Source: Acidimicrobiia bacterium (lineage in GTDB: Bacteria > Actinomycetota > Acidimicrobiia > IMCC26256 > JAENVU01). Taken from it: a DNA stretch of 9,973 bases. Below the pieces are notes generated by a model. It was not told where the DNA came from. It did no database searches and was given only the letters and a program-made list of their open reading frames with translations. The translations under genes and the position numbers were made by a program. The stretch is taken from positions 1 through 9,973 of the forward strand of contig JAENVU010000084.1 of NCBI GenBank assembly GCA_016650415.1, in the 5' to 3' direction. The stretch's first letter is position 1. Each line of letters starts with the position of its first letter. This document shows, one piece after another, positions 7,281 through 9,973 of this stretch.

Positions 7281-7303
7281 CATTCCCCTTCACACAGTGG
7301 CAC

Positions 7304-7336
7304 GGGGTGGTCGCACGATAATCGTGCGACCACCCC
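7304..7336 (-). terminator. Perfect 16-bp inverted repeat after the cupredoxin gene
   Basis: GGGGTGGTCGCACGAT (7304-7319) and ATCGTGCGACCACCCC (7321-7336) are exact reverse complements around one A. As RNA this folds to a 14-bp GC-rich stem with an AUAAU-type loop. It begins 14 bases past the cupredoxin stop on the minus strand and is the likely terminator of that gene, without a U-tract, as is common in GC-rich actinobacteria. Only about 20 bases separate it from the bc operon's first start codon. It could therefore also be a read-through, processing or regulatory hairpin for that operon. Confidence 0.7.
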
Positions 7337-7350
7337 GGCGCGATTTCGGA

Positions 7351-7830
7351 TCAGGTGACGGTGAACGCGGCGCGCATCCCCATCCCGTAGTGATCCTTGA
7401 TGTTGCAGACCAGCGCATAGCTGCCGGGCTTCAGGTCCAGGGTCACGGAGGCGGTCTTGCCCGCCGCGAGCTCGGGGACCTCCCCCACGCTGTCCTTCTC
7501 GCTCACCTTCCCCTTGGTCACCACCAACTGATCGAAAGGCGTATCCGTCTTCAGCACCACGACCTCGTGCTCGATGGTCCCGGTGTTCTTCAGCGTGAAG
7601 GTCACCTTCCCGGCCGCGACCGACGCCGGCGTTGCCGTCATCGTCATCGGACCATCAACACCCATCATGTCGCCGACCTCGACCAACACCGGCGTGCCCT
7701 TGGCCTCGGTGCCGGTCGTCACTCCGCCACCCGAGTCCTTCGCACCACCGGACGAGCCCGAACTCGATCCACACCCCACGAGCGCTACTGAGAGCGCCAA
7801 CGTTGCCCCGAGCACAAACTTCCGTCGCAC
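7351..7830 (-). CDS. Lipoprotein blue-copper protein (cupredoxin/plastocyanin-like)
   Basis: A 159-residue exported type 1 copper protein, probably a one-electron carrier on the outer face of the membrane. The signal peptide ends in a lipobox, ALVGC, with C20 the lipidated residue. A Ser/Gly-rich tether follows (about 21-45). The cupredoxin domain (about 47-159) has ligands H88 in TIEHEV and the C-terminal set C142, H147, M152 (Cx4H then x4M; M150 is an alternative). GTG 7830 is chosen over the upstream start at 7893 because GAGGAG lies five bases before it and the signal peptide begins there (MRRKFVLG). It ends just before a strong hairpin that leads into the bc operon, so it is a plausible electron acceptor for that complex. 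A copper-binding role without electron transfer is possible. Confidence 0.88.
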   Translation of the reverse strand: MRRKFVLGATLALSVALVGCGSSSGSSGGAKDSGGGVTTGTEAKGTPVLVEVGDMMGVDGPMTMTATPASVAAGKVTFTLKNTGTIEHEVVVLKTDTPFDQLVVTKGKVSEKDSVGEVPELAAGKTASVTLDLKPGSYALVCNIKDHYGMGMRAAFTVT

Positions 7831-7835
7831 AATGA

Positions 7836-7841
7836 CTCCTC
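7836..7841 (-). promoter_or_regulatory. Shine-Dalgarno GAGGAG of the cupredoxin gene
   Basis: On the minus strand GAGGAG ends five bases before the GTG at 7830. It decides in favour of GTG 7830 over the in-frame ATG at 7893, which would put 21 extra polar residues before the signal peptide. Confidence 0.7.
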
Positions 7842-7867
7842 GATCGTCTCTGGAATGGACAGCCCGA

Positions 7868-7873
7868 AACCTA
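7868..7873 (-). promoter_or_regulatory. Putative -10 element of the cupredoxin gene
   Basis: Minus-strand TAGGTT is identical to the proposed -10 of the divergent amidohydrolase gene. It would give a leader of about 30 nt containing the GAGGAG site. A second, weaker match (TAGGTG) lies at 7891-7896. No clear -35 was seen. Confidence 0.4.
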
Positions 7874-7899
7874 GGGACACATCCCACGACCACCTAGGG
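7869..7899. repeat. Two direct copies of ACCTAGGG, 23 bp apart
   Basis: ACCTAGGG occurs at 7869-7876 and 7892-7899. Its core, CCTAGG, is palindromic. The 23-bp period is about two helical turns, so both copies lie on one face of the DNA. The first copy overlaps the cupredoxin -10. They may be binding half-sites or simply two alternative -10 elements. Confidence 0.35.
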
Positions 7900-7954
7900 C
7901 CGAAGGTCCTGCCATTCCTGCCGAAGGGAGGAGCGGCGCTCGACGAAGACCCAA

Positions 7955-7971
7955 TCTGACGACCCGTCAGA
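7955..7971. promoter_or_regulatory. Palindromic operator-like site upstream of the amidohydrolase operon
   Basis: TCTGACG (7955-7961) and CGTCAGA (7965-7971) are exact reverse complements around ACC. Counting from the inferred transcription start at 7992 the site spans -37 to -21, covering the -35 region. Size, symmetry and position suit a TetR-family repressor dimer. The regulator is not in the window. Confidence 0.6.
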
Positions 7972-7979
7972 TGCCCGGG

Positions 7980-7985
7980 TAGGTT
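7980..7985 (+). promoter_or_regulatory. Putative -10 element of the amidohydrolase operon, leaderless
   Basis: TAGGTT lies six bases before the GTG at 7992, and no Shine-Dalgarno is present. Transcription and translation probably start at the same base. The 17-bp palindrome lies just upstream, so a bound regulator would block polymerase. Confidence 0.5.
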
Positions 7986-7991
7986 CGCCGG

Positions 7992-8870
7992 GTGACCACG
8001 ACAATCAACGACATCGGCGCCATCGACCTCATGCTGGGTATCCCGACCGGCGATCCCCGCCGTTGGTACGACTTCCTCCAGAAGAACCTGCTCGACAAGG
8101 AGAGTCGCGAGGAGTTCGAGTTCCCGGCGCAGTACATGTTCAAGCACGTACCGCACTTCGAAGAGCACATGGACGATCCGGTGGCGTACGTGCTCTCGGA
8201 GATGGACCGTCATGGCATCGCCATGGCCATGCTCGGCTCGTCGTTCAAGAACGAAGAGTCGCAGAAGACGATCAAAGCCCACCCCGATCGGTTCTTCGCC
8301 AGCTTCGAGGTCGACCCGAATCGCGGCATGGAGGGCGTCCGCGAACTCGAGGCCGCGGTGAAGGAACTCGGCGTCAAGGCGGCGACGGCGTTCCCGGCGG
8401 GCATGTCACCGCAGGTGCCGATCAACGACAAGAAGTTCTACCCGATCTACGCGAAATGCGTTGAGCTGGACATCCCGATCTGCGTGTGCGCCGGCATCCC
8501 TGGCCCCCGGGTGCCGTTCGAGTGTCAGAACGTCGCGCACATCGACGAGGTGTGCTGGTTCTTCCCCGAGCTCAAGTTCGTCACGCGGCACGGTTGCGAG
8601 CCGTGGGCCGACCTGGCCGTGAAGCTCATGCTCAAGTGGCCGAACCTCTACTACTCGACCTCCGCGTTCGCGCCGAAGTACTACCCGAAGGACGTCGTCG
8701 ACTACGCGAACACTCGTGGTGCCGACAAGGTGATGTACGCCGGCTACTTCCCCATGGGCCTGAGCCTCGAACGCATCTGGTCCGACATGCCCGACGTGCC
8801 CTTCCGTGAGCACGTCTGGCCGAAGTTCCTCCGGGACAACGCGCGCCGGGTGTTCAAGCTCGATGACTGA
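7992..8870 (+). CDS. Amidohydrolase-2-like TIM-barrel protein, paralogue 1, degenerate metal site
   Basis: A 292-residue protein matching the Amidohydrolase_2 (ACMSD-related) fold pattern. The C-terminal half follows the family layout: a strand and helix to FPELKFVTRHGCEPW (191-205), then WPNLYYSTS (216-224), then the last barrel strand KVMYAGYFP (246-254). Several usual metal ligands are missing. The first strand reads IDLMLGIP where D-x-H-x-H is expected, the fifth has C166 in CAG instead of HxG, and the last has AGYFP instead of GSDxP. H200 is kept. Cysteines C156, C178, C188 and C202 are shared with the next paralogue. GTG 7992 follows a -10 by six bases. It overlaps the next gene by 8 nt. 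Substrate and even hydrolase activity are unknown. Confidence 0.82.
   Translation: MTTTINDIGAIDLMLGIPTGDPRRWYDFLQKNLLDKESREEFEFPAQYMFKHVPHFEEHMDDPVAYVLSEMDRHGIAMAMLGSSFKNEESQKTIKAHPDRFFASFEVDPNRGMEGVRELEAAVKELGVKAATAFPAGMSPQVPINDKKFYPIYAKCVELDIPICVCAGIPGPRVPFECQNVAHIDEVCWFFPELKFVTRHGCEPWADLAVKLMLKWPNLYYSTSAFAPKYYPKDVVDYANTRGADKVMYAGYFPMGLSLERIWSDMPDVPFREHVWPKFLRDNARRVFKLDD
8619..8664 (+). repeat. 46-bp exact repeat shared by paralogues 1 and 2 (copy 1)
   Basis: This stretch is identical to 9532-9577, 913 bp away. After one mismatch a further 13 bases also match. It encodes the WPNLYYSTS region. Flanking parts of the two genes have diverged more at synonymous sites. Confidence 0.7.
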
Positions 8871-9786
8871 ACCGAGCGCGGGCGACGGGAACGACTCCGC
8901 GTACTTCGACGCGTGGCGCGGCGGTGTGCTCGACACGATGATCGGCATGCCGGCATCCGCCGAGGAACGCAAGACCAAGCACTACGCGCAGATCAACGCC
9001 GGGATTCTCGACAAGGAGGCCCGCGAGAAGTTCGCGTTCCCCGCGCAGTACATGTTCAAGGATGTCCCCGACTACGGCGACGTCGTCGACAACCCGGTGG
9101 CATTGCTCCTCGCGGAGATGGACCGCTTCAACATCACCCGGGGCATGATCAACGTCGGCACCAACCCGGTCGCCCGTCAGGCGCTCGTGGATCACCCCGA
9201 TCGCTTCATCGGCAGCTTCAACGTCGATCCCAATCGGGGCATGGAGTGCGTCCGCGAACTCGAGGTCGCGGTCAAGGAGTACGGGGTCCGTTCGGCGCAA
9301 TCCTTCCCGGCGGGCCTGATTCCGCAGGTGCCGATCAACGACAAGAAGTACTACCCGCTCTATGCGAAGTGCGTGGAGCTCGACATCCCGATCTTCGTGA
9401 ACGCCGGAGTCCCCGGTCCTCGCGTCCCGATGGATTGCCAGCACGTCGCCTACATCGACGAGGTCTGCTGGTTCTTCCCCGAGCTGAAGTTCGTCACCCG
9501 CCACGGCTGCGAACCATGGACCGCCCTCGCGGTGAAGCTCATGCTCAAGTGGCCGAACCTCTACTACTCGACCTCCGGGTTCGCGCCGAAGCACTACCCC
9601 GAGGACGTCGTCTACTTCGCCAACACTCGGGGCGCCGACAAGCTGATCTACGGCGGCTACTTCCCGATGGGCCTGAGCCTCGATCGAATCTTTGCCGAGA
9701 TGCCGAACGTCGGGTTCCGTGACACCGTCTGGCCCAAGTTCCTCCGCGAAAACGCAGAACGAATTCTCAAAGTAGAAGGGCCCTGA
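8863..9786 (+). CDS. Amidohydrolase-2-like TIM-barrel protein, paralogue 2, degenerate metal site
   Basis: A 307-residue paralogue of the preceding protein. The central and C-terminal parts align without gaps at an offset of 14 residues, including an identical EVCWFFPELKFVTRHGCEPW. The first strand reads LDTMIGMP (no HxH), the fifth has N180 in NAG, and the last is LIYGGYFP (no Asp). H214 and cysteines C170, C192, C202 and C216 are kept. ATG 8863 is within ATGACTGA, overlapping the previous stop by 8 nt. No good Shine-Dalgarno is present, so coupling is likely. An in-frame start at 8806 lies deep in the previous gene and gives a non-homologous extension, so it is rejected. The overlap suggests roughly equal synthesis and perhaps a hetero-oligomer; this is inference. 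Confidence 0.82.
   Translation: MTEPSAGDGNDSAYFDAWRGGVLDTMIGMPASAEERKTKHYAQINAGILDKEAREKFAFPAQYMFKDVPDYGDVVDNPVALLLAEMDRFNITRGMINVGTNPVARQALVDHPDRFIGSFNVDPNRGMECVRELEVAVKEYGVRSAQSFPAGLIPQVPINDKKYYPLYAKCVELDIPIFVNAGVPGPRVPMDCQHVAYIDEVCWFFPELKFVTRHGCEPWTALAVKLMLKWPNLYYSTSGFAPKHYPEDVVYFANTRGADKLIYGGYFPMGLSLDRIFAEMPNVGFRDTVWPKFLRENAERILKVEGP
9532..9577 (+). repeat. 46-bp exact repeat shared by paralogues 1 and 2 (copy 2)
   Basis: Second copy of the segment at 8619-8664. The two copies are in frame with each other at the aligned protein position. Confidence 0.7.
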
Positions 9787-9788
9787 CG

Positions 9789-9973
9789 ATGGCCAATGAC
9801 GCGTACGAGGCCGCACACGCGGGTGGCGTGATCGACACCGCGACCGGGATCCCGAAATCGCGCGAGGAGATGTTCGAGTTCTACAAGTTCATCCGCGACC
9901 AGACCCGCGACTCGGAGAGCAAGGCCGGTGAGGGGGGCCTGGAGTTTCCGGCGGGCTACATGTTCAAGGATCC
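9789..9973 (+). CDS. Amidohydrolase-2-like protein, paralogue 3, N-terminal 61 codons only (cut by window edge)
   Basis: A third member of the family starts at ATG 9789, two bases after the previous stop, with GAAGGG (9775-9780) eight bases upstream. The visible 61 codons include GGVIDTATGIP, matching the first barrel strand of paralogues 1 and 2 and again lacking HxH. They end in EFPAGYMFKD, matching EFPAQYMFK of the first and FPAQYMFKD of the second. The segment between (about 23-50) is divergent and Gly/Glu-rich. The rest lies beyond the window, so the fate of the later metal ligands is unknown. Confidence 0.8.
   Translation, partial: MANDAYEAAHAGGVIDTATGIPKSREEMFEFYKFIRDQTRDSESKAGEGGLEFPAGYMFKD

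Noticed and set aside
7900..7954. Search for a small RNA or extra small gene between the cupredoxin and the palindrome
   Set aside because: No start codon with a ribosome binding site and coding-like composition, and no convincing hairpin with a terminator; it is best treated as promoter spacer.
8854..9816. Minus-strand open frame of 320 codons opposite paralogue 2
   Set aside because: It mirrors a well-supported coding gene, and a similar shadow lies opposite paralogue 1, as expected when paralogues share codon bias.
9968..9973. Window ends in GGATCC (a BamHI site)
   Set aside because: Could hint at a cloned fragment end, but a single hexamer at an edge is weak, and the other edge shows no matching site.

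Overview
The window is GC-rich, gene-dense bacterial DNA. Third-position G/C bias, TAnnnT -10 elements 6-8 bp upstream of start codons with no Shine-Dalgarno, and families common in that group (degenerate amidohydrolase-2 proteins, an Ile-Gly-Glu-Thr thiolase N-terminus, a penicillin-binding protein with an NTF2-like domain) suggest an actinobacterium, probably Acidimicrobiia (Ilumatobacter-like). The taxonomic call is inference. No tRNA, rRNA, CRISPR array, insertion sequence or phage signature was seen.

Layout. (1) 1-904: a divergent pair. The 5' end of a thiolase-like gene runs off the left edge on the minus strand, facing a GNAT acetyltransferase on the plus strand. Their start codons are 25 nt apart and two overlapping -10 elements fit leaderless transcripts in both directions. 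(2) 979-2883: a class B penicillin-binding protein with its own promoter and ribosome binding site. (3) 2911-7283, minus strand, convergent with the penicillin-binding protein: a tightly packed five-gene respiratory operon. In transcription order it encodes a small two-helix membrane protein, a GltD-like FAD/NAD(P) oxidoreductase ending in a two-cluster ferredoxin domain, a one-piece cytochrome b, a Rieske protein and a membrane-anchored monohaem cytochrome c. Junctions are overlaps of 1 and 8 nt, a ribosome binding site overlapping a stop codon, and a 3-nt gap. (4) 7351-7830, minus strand: a lipoprotein cupredoxin, separated from the operon by a perfect 16-bp inverted repeat. (5) 7992-9973, plus strand: three consecutive amidohydrolase-2-like paralogues (the third cut by the window edge), joined by an 8-nt overlap and a 2-nt gap, behind a promoter whose -35 region is covered by a perfect 7-3-7 palindrome.

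How the genes may work together. Regions 3 and 4 look like a quinol-oxidising cytochrome bc module. Cytochrome b and Rieske would take electrons from menaquinol, the monohaem cytochrome c and perhaps the neighbouring cupredoxin would carry them onward, and the GltD-ferredoxin protein would link the complex to NAD(P)H or ferredoxin. This differs from the usual actinobacterial bcc complex (dihaem QcrC, three-helix QcrA) and is the strongest candidate for an unusual system here. Region 5 is the second: three coupled TIM-barrel paralogues whose visible parts lack most metal ligands of their family, probably under a TetR-type repressor and likely part of a catabolic cluster continuing to the right.
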